DNA of 64,000 nt from positions 1 to 64,000 of the forward strand of contig JAVEWG010000001.1 in NCBI GenBank assembly GCA_034004685.1, read 5' to 3'. The DNA comes from JAEUNX01 sp034004685. GTDB taxonomy: Bacteria > Pseudomonadota > Gammaproteobacteria > Burkholderiales > Rhodocyclaceae. Made by a program: the position numbers and the translations under genes. Positions 8,651 through 16,786 of this stretch are shown here, one piece after another; position 1 is the stretch's first letter; every line of letters begins with the position of its first letter. The notes below the pieces were generated by a model. It was not told the DNA's origin. It did not search any database and saw only the letters and a program-made list of their open reading frames with translations.

Positions 8651-9481
8651 CTAACGGGCCAGGGCTGCCGATAGGGTCGCCAGGGCGGCGTGGGTCAGAT
8701 CCGACACGTTATGGCTGCCATCGCCTCGGGCCTGGAGCACGTCCAGCAGCAAACCGATGTCCTTGTTCAACAGGGCTTCGGCCTGGCGCAATCCATCGGC
8801 CCCGGCGGCGGCCACCATGCCCAGGGCGAAGCTCTGGGCGCTGCCGCCGGACAGCATGCGGGCCAGAGCTTGCCGGTCCATGCCCAGCTGCTCCCCGGCC
8901 TCCAGCAGGGCCAGGCCCGCGCCAAAATTAATGGTGAAGACGGCGTTGTTGACCAGCTTGCAGACTTGCCCCGAGCCGATGGGCCCCAGCCGTTCGATGG
9001 TGGTGGCGAAGGTCCGTAACACCGGCAGTACCTGCTTGAACACCGCTTGTTCGCCACCCACCATCACCGCCATCTGACCCGCGGCGGCCCGGGCGTTACC
9101 GCCACTGACAGGTGCATCGAGCACTGCCACGCCCATCCGTTCGCCCGTCGCGGCGAGTTCGCGGCACAGGTCGGGGTGGGCAGTGGAATGAATGAGGATG
9201 ACGCTGCCGGGGGACATGGCGCTGAGCAGGCCGCCGGGGCCCAGTACCACCTGTTCCACGTCGGCATCCGCCAGCACGCAGATGCCCACCACGTCGCAGC
9301 GGGCGCCCAGTTCCGCCAGGGTTGCGGCCTGGTGGGCCGGGGTATCGGCAAAGGGGGCCAGGGATTGGGGGCGGCGGGCCCACAGGGTGGTGTCGAAGCC
9401 GGCCTCGATGATGCGCCGGGCGATGGGGGCGCCCTGGTTCCCCAGGCCGATGAAGCCGATCTTGGTGTTTTTGATATCCAT
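8651..9481 (-). CDS. NAD(P)-dependent oxidoreductase, 3-hydroxyisobutyrate dehydrogenase family
   Basis: Beta-hydroxyacid dehydrogenase of 276 residues. The N-terminal Rossmann motif IGLGNQG is at residues 11-17, the substrate-binding DAPVSGG at 122-128, and the catalytic lysine at about 175 in GQVCKLVNNA. Members oxidise 3-hydroxyisobutyrate, tartronate semialdehyde or related acids, or act as imine reductases; the exact substrate is not evident. GGAGA lies just upstream of the ATG. It follows the tyrosine phosphatase gene after 24 bases and ends the MarR-SDR 4-phosphatase-dehydrogenase run. Confidence 0.85.
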   Translation of the reverse strand: MDIKNTKIGFIGLGNQGAPIARRIIEAGFDTTLWARRPQSLAPFADTPAHQAATLAELGARCDVVGICVLADADVEQVVLGPGGLLSAMSPGSVILIHSTAHPDLCRELAATGERMGVAVLDAPVSGGNARAAAGQMAVMVGGEQAVFKQVLPVLRTFATTIERLGPIGSGQVCKLVNNAVFTINFGAGLALLEAGEQLGMDRQALARMLSGGSAQSFALGMVAAAGADGLRQAEALLNKDIGLLLDVLQARGDGSHNVSDLTHAALATLSAALAR

Positions 9482-9505
9482 GTTGTCTCCCCTGCCCGTG
9501 GAAAT

Positions 9506-10318
9506 TCAGTCGATCAGCTTGGCCCGCAGGCGCTCCCGGCGGGCGCCGTCCAGTCCGCACAAGGCCTCCAGATAGGCATCCACCGACCCGAAATCGGCCC
9601 GGATCTGCTCGAAGGCCGTGGCCAGGTAATCCTCATCCACCATGGCAAAGGCCTTGAGTACCGCGAAACCCTCCTCCGTCAGGGTGTCCACCAGGCCCGC
9701 CAGACGTTCGGCGGCAAAGCGCTCCGGGGGGCGGCGCTGACCGGTGATCAGGTAGTCCTCCAGGATGGTCTCCATGGGGACGCCCAGGGACCACAGCAGC
9801 ATGGCGCAGACAAAGCCGCTGCGATCCTTGCCGGCGGTGCAGTGGATGAGGGTGGTGGGGGGCTCCTGGGTATCCAGGCGCTCGAACAGGACGGTGAGGT
9901 CCGAGGCCAGGGAGCGGGGCATCCGGCGGTAGACGCCGAACATCATGCCCCGGGCCTCCTTGCCGCTGAGCTGGCCGGCGGCCACCAGATCCCGCCAGCG
10001 GGTGGCCTGGGCTTCGGCCATGGCGGGGCGGGCGTCGAAGGTCACGGTATCCACCGGATGGCCGGCGGGCCAGCGATTCTGTTCCTTGTGCCGCTCTTCC
10101 GGCATGCGCAGGTCCATCACCAGGCGGATGCCCAGGGGGGCGAGCTTGTCCAGGTCCGGGTCGGTGAGCTGGGAGAGCACGTCGGAGCGGAACAGCTTGC
10201 CATGGCGCACCCGGCCAAGGCCGGGAACGCCGTAGCCCCCCAGATCCCGGAAGTTGGGAGCCCCTTCCAGATAGGCGCCAGGGGGGAGGGGTCTAGGCGT
10301 GGGTGGGCGTTGCGTCAT
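9506..10318 (-). CDS. Tyrosine-protein phosphatase (CX5R family)
   Basis: A 270-residue protein with the phosphatase signature HCTAGKDRSG (nucleophile Cys160, Arg166) and the N-terminal block NFRDLGGY, both typical of the Y_phosphatase3/LipA-like group of bacterial tyrosine or phosphoinositide phosphatases. Its start is one base past the SDR 4 stop, so translation is probably coupled. A phosphatase inside a dehydrogenase operon is unexpected; it might dephosphorylate a regulator or a small phosphoester metabolite. No signal peptide is seen. Confidence 0.85.
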   Translation of the reverse strand: MTQRPPTPRPLPPGAYLEGAPNFRDLGGYGVPGLGRVRHGKLFRSDVLSQLTDPDLDKLAPLGIRLVMDLRMPEERHKEQNRWPAGHPVDTVTFDARPAMAEAQATRWRDLVAAGQLSGKEARGMMFGVYRRMPRSLASDLTVLFERLDTQEPPTTLIHCTAGKDRSGFVCAMLLWSLGVPMETILEDYLITGQRRPPERFAAERLAGLVDTLTEEGFAVLKAFAMVDEDYLATAFEQIRADFGSVDAYLEALCGLDGARRERLRAKLID

Positions 10319-10319
10319 T

Positions 10320-11069
10320 TCAGCAGATCCCCCCGTCCACCCGGATCAGGGCCCCGGTGGTATAGCCGGAAGCGGGGCTCGCCAGGCACAGGGCCATGGT
10401 GACGATCTCCGGCGGCTGGCCGGGCCGGCCCACGGCGTTGTACTGGGCGATGCTGTCCAGGGTCTCCTGGGTCCAGGCCTTGGCAATATCGGTCAGGAAG
10501 GGGCCGGCCATGATGCAATTGACCCGCACCTTGGGGCCGTAGTTCTGGGCCATGGCCAGGGTGATGGCATTGAGGGCCGCCTTGGAGCCGGAATAGGGAA
10601 TCGCCGTGGGCTGGGGTCGTTCCGCCGCCGCGCTGCTGATGTTGATCACGCAGCCGCCGTTGCCGGCGGCCATGCGTTCGCAGATCAGGGTGGATAGCCG
10701 GTAGGGGCCCTTGAAGTTCACCCCCAGCACCTTGTCGAAGAGTTCTTCGGTCACGTCGGCATTGCGGGCCACCGGGGGTGACATGCCGGCGTTGTTCACC
10801 AGGATGTCCACCTTGCCAAAGGTGTCGTAAGCAGATTGAACCAGGCCTTCGATCTCGTCCCAGTGGCCCACGTGGCACGGGTAGGCCAGGGCCTTGCGGC
10901 CCAGGGCGCGGATCTCCGCCGCCACCTTCTCGCAGGCCTCCGCCTTGCGGCTGCTCACCACGATATCGGCGCCGGCGCGGGCATAGGCCAGGGCGATTTC
11001 GTAGCCCAGGCCCCGGGTGGCACCCGTCACCAAGGCCACTTTTCCGGTCAGGTCGAATAGTCCGTTCAT
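10320..11069 (-). CDS. Short-chain dehydrogenase/reductase (SDR 4)
   Basis: Classical SDR, 249 residues: TGATRGLG at 15-22, NNAG at 92-95, catalytic Ser145/146, Tyr159 and Lys163 (YSGSK), C-terminal TTGALIRVDGG. GGAGA precedes the start. It lies 61 bases downstream of the MarR regulator on the same strand and is almost fused to the phosphatase gene, so this four-gene group is probably one transcript controlled by the regulator. Confidence 0.87.
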   Translation of the reverse strand: MNGLFDLTGKVALVTGATRGLGYEIALAYARAGADIVVSSRKAEACEKVAAEIRALGRKALAYPCHVGHWDEIEGLVQSAYDTFGKVDILVNNAGMSPPVARNADVTEELFDKVLGVNFKGPYRLSTLICERMAAGNGGCVINISSAAAERPQPTAIPYSGSKAALNAITLAMAQNYGPKVRVNCIMAGPFLTDIAKAWTQETLDSIAQYNAVGRPGQPPEIVTMALCLASPASGYTTGALIRVDGGIC

Positions 11070-11130
11070 GTTTGTGTCTCCGCTGGATGCCGCACGACCT
11101 GGGCCCCCAAGGCGGCAGTCGGGGCAGGAT

Positions 11131-11625
11131 TCATTCAGGAGTATCCGGGCTATCCGCGTTCTTCACGGACTGTTCCATGTAGCGGCGCACCCGCCGCAAG
11201 GTGGCGACAGTCTGGAACAGATCGCCCTCCCCCAGGGTGGTGCCCATTTTGTCGGCCCATTCCACCGAGGCATCGTTGCTGCGGTTGTAGGCGGCCAGGC
11301 CCTCTTCGCTGGCCAGCAACAGCTTGGCCCGCTTGTGGTGGGGGTTGTCCTGATAGCGGATGTAGCCCAGGCGCTCCAGTTCATCGGCGACCCGCTGGAT
11401 GGCCTGGCGGGAATAGCCCAGGCTGCGGGCGATCCGGGCCACGGTGGGGGGTTCGACGGCGCACACCACGGAGGCCAGCACCAAGCCGCTGGTCATGGAG
11501 TGGATCTGGGTGCCGTTGCTCAGGTTGCGGGCCAGGGACATCCAGCGCCCATGGAGGCGCATGAGTTCGTCCACCAGTTCGATAACCAGGCCGCCGGCTC
11601 GGGTGTGGGGATTGAAGCGAATCAT
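11131..11625 (-). CDS. MarR-family transcriptional regulator
   Basis: Winged-helix regulator of about 164 residues. The HTH region reads PTVARIARSLGYSRQAIQRV followed by DELERLGYI and a wing with HHKRAKLLL, the standard MarR layout. MarR dimers usually repress catabolic or efflux genes and release DNA on binding an aromatic or CoA ligand. The ATG at 11625 is preferred; an alternative TTG at 11652 lies inside a palindromic operator and would add nine residues. The gene leads the SDR 4-phosphatase-dehydrogenase group, so autoregulation of the whole operon is likely. Confidence 0.85.
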   Translation of the reverse strand: MIRFNPHTRAGGLVIELVDELMRLHGRWMSLARNLSNGTQIHSMTSGLVLASVVCAVEPPTVARIARSLGYSRQAIQRVADELERLGYIRYQDNPHHKRAKLLLASEEGLAAYNRSNDASVEWADKMGTTLGEGDLFQTVATLRRVRRYMEQSVKNADSPDTPE

Positions 11626-11645
11626 GGTGACACCATGGTGGCAAG

Positions 11646-11663
11646 TTGACAATTTGTTGTCAA
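11646..11663. promoter_or_regulatory. Putative MarR operator
   Basis: Perfect inverted repeat TTGACAA-TTTG-TTGTCAA directly in front of the marR-type gene. Length, symmetry and A/T core match known MarR-family operators, and the site would overlap the start of the transcript, giving autorepression. Confidence 0.6.
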
Positions 11664-11770
11664 TGTCGAGACGAGCTTGCCGTGCAAGGTGCTGCCTGCC
11701 AAGCCGGGGAGAGTTCCCATCAACCCTGGGGCTCGATCCGCCCTATGGCAGGCGACCCGCAGCCACCCCC

Positions 11771-11849
11771 GGCCGGTTGAAACCGGCCCTACGCCATCTC
11801 CCGGTCCGGCCCCTCCCCAGGGCCGGCGTAGGGCGGGATTCATCCCGCC
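11771..11849. repeat. Pair of REP palindromes
   Basis: GGCCGGTTGAAACCGGCC followed by CTAC (11771-11792) and GTAG followed by GGCGGGATTCATCCCGCC (11828-11849) face each other about 35 bases apart. The GTAG head outside each palindrome is the mark of REP sequences mobilised by RAYT transposases. Confidence 0.8.
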
Positions 11850-12022
11850 AAGCTCACCGCGCTCCCAGAGCCTGGCGGGGTGTTTTGCCCAGGGCCAATA
11901 CCATTTTTAATGTCTTGTCCGCCGATCGTATACGTCAGATCCAGTAGGTCGAATAATTTCATAAACGGATCCGCGAACCTGGTTCGCAGGGCTCCCCTAG
12001 CCCCCGAGGAGACCCCTTCACC

Positions 12023-12308
12023 ATGAAGATCGATGCCGATGATCTGCGCCGCCAGGCCGCCGCCCTAGCCGGCCGCAGCGAATACGGGCCGGACCCCTAT
12101 GGGGAAACCTGGAGCGTCTGATGGGCGCCCTCGCCCAGGAGGGCAGCCTGACCCCCCGAGGGGGTGGAAATGACCAAGGGTGAATTCACCGGCTATCTCT
12201 ACAACCGCCTGCAAATCCAGGACTGGCTGCGGGAAGTGCCGGAGATCGCCCGCCAGGGCGGGGGCGGGGCAGCCAGCTCCACAGCAGCGGCCTGGATCGA
12301 GGCGTGAT
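12023..12308 (+). pseudogene. Sulfotransferase-family remnant (two frameshifts, truncated)
   Basis: An ATG at 12023, preceded by GAGGAGA, starts MKIDADDLRRQAAALAGRSE and then stops at TGA (12118-12120). Reading continues in another frame as LERLMGALAQEGSLTP and, after a second shift, as GVEMTKGEFTGYLYNRLQIQ followed by DWLREVPEIARQ. Spliced together this matches my recollection of the N-terminal region of bacterial sulfotransferase-family (PAPS-dependent) proteins. At least two frame disruptions and loss of everything after roughly residue 85 make it a pseudogene. It lies next to cysQ-cysD-cysNC, which would supply PAPS and recycle PAP. Confidence 0.6.
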
Positions 12309-12375
12309 CTGGTATCGCACCATCGACGCCGACCGCCTGGCCGTGCCCACCCTGCGGCTCATCACCGGCGGCTGA
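12274..12375 (+). pseudogene. Orphan 3' coding fragment of unknown gene
   Basis: In the frame starting at 12274 the sequence reads QLHSSGLDRGVIWYRTIDAD and continues RLAVPTLRLITGG to a TGA at 12373-12375. It looks like a genuine protein C-terminus joined to the sulfotransferase remnant. A further ATG at 12411 with GGAGAAAG upstream starts MITSTLDALAPRPDHV, possibly the 5' end of a third lost gene, and runs out into cysQ. I recognise no family for either piece. Confidence 0.35.
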
Positions 12376-12569
12376 GGCGTCCCGGTTTCCAAAAAAATGC
12401 GGAGAAAGCCATGATCACCTCCACCCTCGACGCCCTGGCTCCCCGCCCGGACCATGTTCTCCCCGAGCGGGGTCAATTGCATCGGACGGCTGGAACTGGC
12501 CTGGCCGGTGGGCCGGTGAGCCGGCAGGCACCGGGGCCCAGGGGGCCGCCGGCGATGGCTGCGGCCGGA

Positions 12570-13367
12570 TCAGAAAGCCGTGCCACCCGTGGCGTAGAAA
12601 TGGGGATTGTCGAGTCCCGGCTTGGCGTAGAGCAGGTCTTCCCCCGCCAGGGTCCTGACTCGGCCGCCGGCGGCCCGCAGCACCGCGTCGCCGGCGGCGA
12701 TGTCCCATTCCATGGTGCGTCCCAGGCGCGGGTAGAGGTCCGCCTCGCCGCTGGCCACCAGGCACAGCTTGAGGGAGGAGCCGGCGTTGGCGAGCCTGGC
12801 CACCTGGCGCCCGGCCAGGAATGTGTCCAGGGCTTCGGCGTCTCCATGGGAACGGCTGGCCACCACGGTGAGGCCTTCGGCCGGCACCGTCCGGCAGGCG
12901 ATGGCCCGCCGGACGCCGGCCTCTTCTACAAAGGCGCCGCAACCCAGGGCGCCGGCGAACAGGCGATCCAGGGCTGGGGCCAGCACCACGCCCAGAACCG
13001 GTCGGCGCTCTTCGATCAAGGCGATGTTCACGGTGAATTCGCCATTGCGATTGATGAATTCCTTGGTGCCGTCCAGGGGATCCACCAGCCAGAAGCGGCT
13101 GGCCACATCAGGTATCCGCCCGGCAGCGGCCGCCTCTTCGGAAATGACCGGAATGTCCGGCGTCAGGCTGGCCAGGGCGGCGAGGATTACCGCTTCGGCC
13201 TTTTCGTCGGCCTCGGTGACCGGGGACGCATCCTCTTTGCCCCGTACGGCGAAGTCGGTGGCATAGATTTTCATGATGACCTGGCCGGCGGAGTGCGCCA
13301 CCGGGATGAGGCCTTCCAGCAGCGTTGTCAGGGAAAGGGATTGGGGGCTCACGTGCGAGGTCTCCAT
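12570..13367 (-). CDS. cysQ: 3'(2'),5'-bisphosphate nucleotidase
   Basis: Inositol-monophosphatase-fold enzyme of 265 residues that hydrolyses PAP (and PAPS) to AMP (APS), clearing the by-product of sulfate reduction or sulfotransfer. Metal-binding motifs are intact: ISEE at 75-78, WLVDPLDGTKEFI at 93-105 and EWDIAAGDAVL around 222-232, the last two being the family signatures. It is divergent from cysD-cysNC across a 347-base gap, a context that supports PAP as substrate rather than inositol phosphate. Confidence 0.9.
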   Translation of the reverse strand: METSHVSPQSLSLTTLLEGLIPVAHSAGQVIMKIYATDFAVRGKEDASPVTEADEKAEAVILAALASLTPDIPVISEEAAAAGRIPDVASRFWLVDPLDGTKEFINRNGEFTVNIALIEERRPVLGVVLAPALDRLFAGALGCGAFVEEAGVRRAIACRTVPAEGLTVVASRSHGDAEALDTFLAGRQVARLANAGSSLKLCLVASGEADLYPRLGRTMEWDIAAGDAVLRAAGGRVRTLAGEDLLYAKPGLDNPHFYATGGTAF

Positions 13368-13714
13368 GGGTAGCCGGGAAGCAAACGGGCAAGTTTAAGA
13401 ACAAAACCAGTCCCGCGCTTGGCCATTCCAAATTCTTGGTGCGCCCCGGTCTTGGCCCCCCGGCGATGAGATAAAATCAGCGCCCGTGAGACAGGCCCTT
13501 TGGCCGTTGCCACCCTGGCCGGCCAGCAGTTTGGCGAGCCTTTGCCGACCCGTTGGTCATGCCATGACATGACGTACGGCCATCCGGTGTCGCGTCAGGC
13601 GCTCCAGGCTGGCCCGCCCATGTCCTGTTTGCGCTCCGCCCCACCCCAGGTTTGCCCGAAAAATCCCGGTCATCCAAACAAGCCCGGGCGATTCCCCAAG
13701 GAGATGGAACCAGC
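13368..13714. promoter_or_regulatory. Divergent control region between cysQ and cysD
   Basis: A 347-base gap with no supported gene separates the divergent cysQ and cysD starts. A -10-like TAAAAT lies at 13472-13477 on the plus strand with only a weak -35 upstream. CysB-type control would be expected for this pathway, but I cannot point to a firm site. Confidence 0.4.
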
Positions 13715-14614
13715 ATGACTCTGACCCACTTGCAACGCCTGGAGGCGGAAAGCATCCACATCATGCGGGAGGTGGTGGCGGAGGCCGACAACCCGGTGAT
13801 GCTCTATTCCATCGGCAAGGACAGCGCGGTGATGCTGCACCTGGCTATGAAGGCCTTCCATCCCGCCAAGCCGCCGTTTCCCCTGCTGCACGTGGATACC
13901 ACCTGGAAGTTTCGGGAGATGTACCAGTTCCGGGACGAGATGGCCAAAAAGCTGGGCATGGATCTGCTGGTGCATGTGAACCCGGACGGCCTGGAGATGA
14001 GGATCAACCCCTTCACCCATGGTTCGGCCATTCACACCGACATCATGAAGACCCAGGGCCTCAAGCAGGCCCTGGAGAAGTATGGCTTCGACGCGGCCTT
14101 CGGCGGTGCCCGCCGGGACGAGGAGAAATCCCGGGCCAAGGAGCGCATCTTTTCCTTCCGCTCGGCCCAGCACCGCTGGGATCCCAAGGCCCAGCGCCCC
14201 GAACTCTGGCGCCTGTACAACACCCGCAAGCACAAAGGGGAGTCGATCCGGGTGTTTCCCCTGTCCAACTGGACCGAACTGGACATCTGGCAATACATCC
14301 ATCTGGAAAACGTGCCCATCGTGCCGCTCTACTTTTCCAAGATGCGCCCGGTGGTGGAGCGGGATGGCACCTTGATCATGGTTGATGACGAACGCATGCC
14401 CTTGAGGTCGGGTGAGGTGCCCATGATGCGCAGCGTGCGTTTCCGGACCCTGGGCTGCTATCCCCTGACCGGCGCAGTGGAATCCACCGCCGCCACCTTG
14501 CCGGCCATCATCCAGGAAATGCTGCTGACCAAAACCTCCGAGCGCCAGGGCCGGGTCATCGACCACGACCAGGCCGCCTCCATGGAAAAGAAAAAGCAAG
14601 AGGGGTATTTTTGA
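13715..14614 (+). CDS. cysD: Sulfate adenylyltransferase subunit 2
   Basis: ATP sulfurylase catalytic subunit, 299 residues; with CysN it converts sulfate and ATP to APS. The PP-loop SIGKDSAVM is at residues 32-40, followed by the conserved HVDTTWKFREMYQFRD, GGARRDEEKSRAKER and LSNWTELDIWQYI blocks. Length matches the family (about 300). The ATG at 13715 has AAGGAG upstream; a longer in-frame start from 13652 lacks support. The stop is one base before the cysNC ATG, so translation is coupled. Confidence 0.95.
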   Translation: MTLTHLQRLEAESIHIMREVVAEADNPVMLYSIGKDSAVMLHLAMKAFHPAKPPFPLLHVDTTWKFREMYQFRDEMAKKLGMDLLVHVNPDGLEMRINPFTHGSAIHTDIMKTQGLKQALEKYGFDAAFGGARRDEEKSRAKERIFSFRSAQHRWDPKAQRPELWRLYNTRKHKGESIRVFPLSNWTELDIWQYIHLENVPIVPLYFSKMRPVVERDGTLIMVDDERMPLRSGEVPMMRSVRFRTLGCYPLTGAVESTAATLPAIIQEMLLTKTSERQGRVIDHDQAASMEKKKQEGYF

Positions 14615-14615
14615 A

Positions 14616-16523
14616 ATGGCACACCAATCCGACCTCATCGCCACGGATATCGAGCAATACCTCAAGTCCCACGAGAACAAGGGGCTGTTGCGTTTCATCA
14701 CCTGCGGATCCGTGGATGACGGCAAGAGCACCCTGATCGGGCGCCTCCTCTATGAGTCCAAGATGCTCTTCGAGGACCAGTTGGCCGCCATCGAGAACGA
14801 CTCGAAGAAGTGGGGCACCCAGGGTGGCGATATCGATTTCGCCTTGCTGGTGGATGGCCTGGCGGCGGAGCGGGAGCAGGGCATCACCATCGACGTGGCC
14901 TACCGCTTCTTCTCCACCGACAAGCGCAAATTCATCGTGGCCGACACGCCGGGCCACGAGCAATACACCCGCAACATGGTGACCGGCGCGTCCACCGCCG
15001 ATGTCGCCATCATCCTGATCGACGCCAGGAAGGGTATCCTCACCCAGACCCGCCGCCACAGCTACCTGGTGTCTTTGCTCGGGATCCGCAACGTGGTGCT
15101 GGCCATCAACAAGATGGACCTGGTGGATTACTCAGAGGCCAAGTTCCGCAAGATCGACGAAGACTACCGGGCCTTCGCCCGGCAGATCGGGCTGATCAAC
15201 ATCACCGCCATTCCTCTGGCCGCCCTGAAGGGCGACAACATGTTGGCGCCCAGCGCGCGCACCCCCTGGTACCACGGCCCGACCCTGATGGGTTACCTGG
15301 AGACCGTGGCCATCGACGAGGATCTTCTCCAGACCCGACCTTTCCGCTTGCCGGTGCAGTGGGTCAATCGGCCCAACCTGGATTTCCGGGGCTTTGCCGG
15401 CACCATCGCCGGCGGCGTGGTGAAACCGGGAGATCCGATCCGGGTCTTGCCCTCGGGCCGGAGCAGCACCGTGGCGCGCATCGTCACCCAGAGCGGCGAT
15501 CTGGAGGAGGCGGTGGCCGGCCAGTCCATCACCCTGACCCTGGCGGACGAAATCGACATCAGCCGGGGGGACGTGATCTGCGGAGCGGATTCCCCCGCCG
15601 GCGCCGCCGACCAGTTCGAGACCACCCTGATCTGGATGCACGAGGAGCCCCTGCTGGCCGGCCGCGCCTATCTGCTCAAGATCGGCACCAAGACCGTCAC
15701 GGCGACGGTGACCGACATCAAGCACAAGATCAACGTCAACACCCTGGAGCATCTGGCCACCAAGACCCTGGAACTCAACGAGATCGGCGTCTGCAACCTG
15801 TCCATCGACCGCCAGATCGCCTTCGATCCCTACGGGGAAAACCGGGATACTGGCGGCTACATCTTCATCGATCGGCTGACCAACAACACCGTGGGGGCGG
15901 GCCTGCTGCACTTTGCCCTGCGCCGGGCCAGCAACATCCACATGCAGCATTGCGAGGTGGATAAGGCTGCCCGGGCCGCCGCCAAGGGGCAACGGCCGGC
16001 GGTGCTGTGGTTGACCGGCTTGTCCGGCGCCGGCAAATCAGCCATCGCCAATCAGGTGGAAAAGAAACTCCATGCCCTGGGCCACCATACCTATCTGCTC
16101 GATGGCGACAATGTCCGCCATGGTCTCAACAAGGATCTGGGCTTTACCGACGCGGATCGGGTGGAGAACATCCGCCGTATCGGCGAGGTGGCCCGGTTGA
16201 TGGTGGATGCCGGGCTGATCGTGCTGACCGCCTTCATCTCTCCCTTCCGCTCGGAGCGGCGCATGGCCCGGGGCCTAGTCCAGGAAGGCGAATTCATTGA
16301 GGTCTTCATCGACACCCCACTCCATGTTGCCGAGGAGCGGGACCCCAAGGGCCTCTACAAGAAGGCGCGGCGGGGCGAGCTGAAGAACTTCACCGGCATC
16401 GATTCGCCTTATGAGGCGCCCGAAGCCCCCGAGATCCGCATCGACACCACCCAGCTCTCCATTGAAGCCGCAGCCGACCATATCGTGGCCAAGCTCAGGC
16501 GCCTGGGGGTATTGGGTCAGTAG
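14616..16523 (+). CDS. cysNC: Bifunctional sulfate adenylyltransferase subunit 1/adenylylsulfate kinase
   Basis: Fusion of 635 residues. Residues 1 to about 450 are the CysN GTPase: P-loop GSVDDGKST at 31-39, DTPGHEQY and NKMD downstream, then elongation-factor-like beta barrels. From about residue 455 the CysC APS kinase follows, with P-loop GLSGAGKS near 468, LDGDNVRHGLNKDLGF and FISPFRSERRMAR. Together it makes APS with CysD and phosphorylates it to PAPS, as in rhizobial NodQ. The fusion and the sulfotransferase remnant nearby suggest that PAPS served sulfonation as well as assimilation, which is inference. Confidence 0.95.
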   Translation: MAHQSDLIATDIEQYLKSHENKGLLRFITCGSVDDGKSTLIGRLLYESKMLFEDQLAAIENDSKKWGTQGGDIDFALLVDGLAAEREQGITIDVAYRFFSTDKRKFIVADTPGHEQYTRNMVTGASTADVAIILIDARKGILTQTRRHSYLVSLLGIRNVVLAINKMDLVDYSEAKFRKIDEDYRAFARQIGLINITAIPLAALKGDNMLAPSARTPWYHGPTLMGYLETVAIDEDLLQTRPFRLPVQWVNRPNLDFRGFAGTIAGGVVKPGDPIRVLPSGRSSTVARIVTQSGDLEEAVAGQSITLTLADEIDISRGDVICGADSPAGAADQFETTLIWMHEEPLLAGRAYLLKIGTKTVTATVTDIKHKINVNTLEHLATKTLELNEIGVCNLSIDRQIAFDPYGENRDTGGYIFIDRLTNNTVGAGLLHFALRRASNIHMQHCEVDKAARAAAKGQRPAVLWLTGLSGAGKSAIANQVEKKLHALGHHTYLLDGDNVRHGLNKDLGFTDADRVENIRRIGEVARLMVDAGLIVLTAFISPFRSERRMARGLVQEGEFIEVFIDTPLHVAEERDPKGLYKKARRGELKNFTGIDSPYEAPEAPEIRIDTTQLSIEAAADHIVAKLRRLGVLGQ

Positions 16524-16580
16524 CGGAGTGCCTCGGTGGGGGGCCTGGTGCCCTGTTGCACGCAGCAAGGAGTATGACCA

Positions 16581-16633
16581 GACCGGATGAATCCGGCCCT
16601 ACGGCGGGTTCGTAGGGCCGGATTCATCCGGCC
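16581..16633. repeat. Pair of REP palindromes
   Basis: GACCGGATGAATCCGGCC followed by CTAC and, after ten bases, GTAG followed by GGCCGGATTCATCCGGCC. This is a third palindrome variant of the same GTAG-headed family, lying in the 263-base gap after cysNC. Confidence 0.75.
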
Positions 16634-16709
16634 AACACCTCCCGGATACCCCTTGCAGACATAAAATCCGTCAAGATTGCAGCGCTACCAGGACGCCCCC
16701 GGCCTGATG

Positions 16710-16741
16710 AAAAAAGGGCGGGGCACTGATGGCCCCGCCCT
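16710..16741 (-). terminator. Rho-independent terminator of the host-attachment-family gene
   Basis: On the minus strand a 10-bp stem AGGGCGGGGC / GCCCCGCCCT with a seven-base loop is followed by a run of T (AAAAAA on the plus strand at 16710-16715). It lies about 45 bases past the stop at 16787. Confidence 0.8.
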
Positions 16742-16786
16742 GGCCCCCGCAGGGTGCCTGCGCCCGGATCGGGCGCATCGAAGAAA

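Noticed and set aside
12180..13373. Long plus-strand open frame over cysQ
   Set aside because: It is the high-GC shadow of cysQ on the opposite strand; the minus-strand product has full family motifs, the plus product none.
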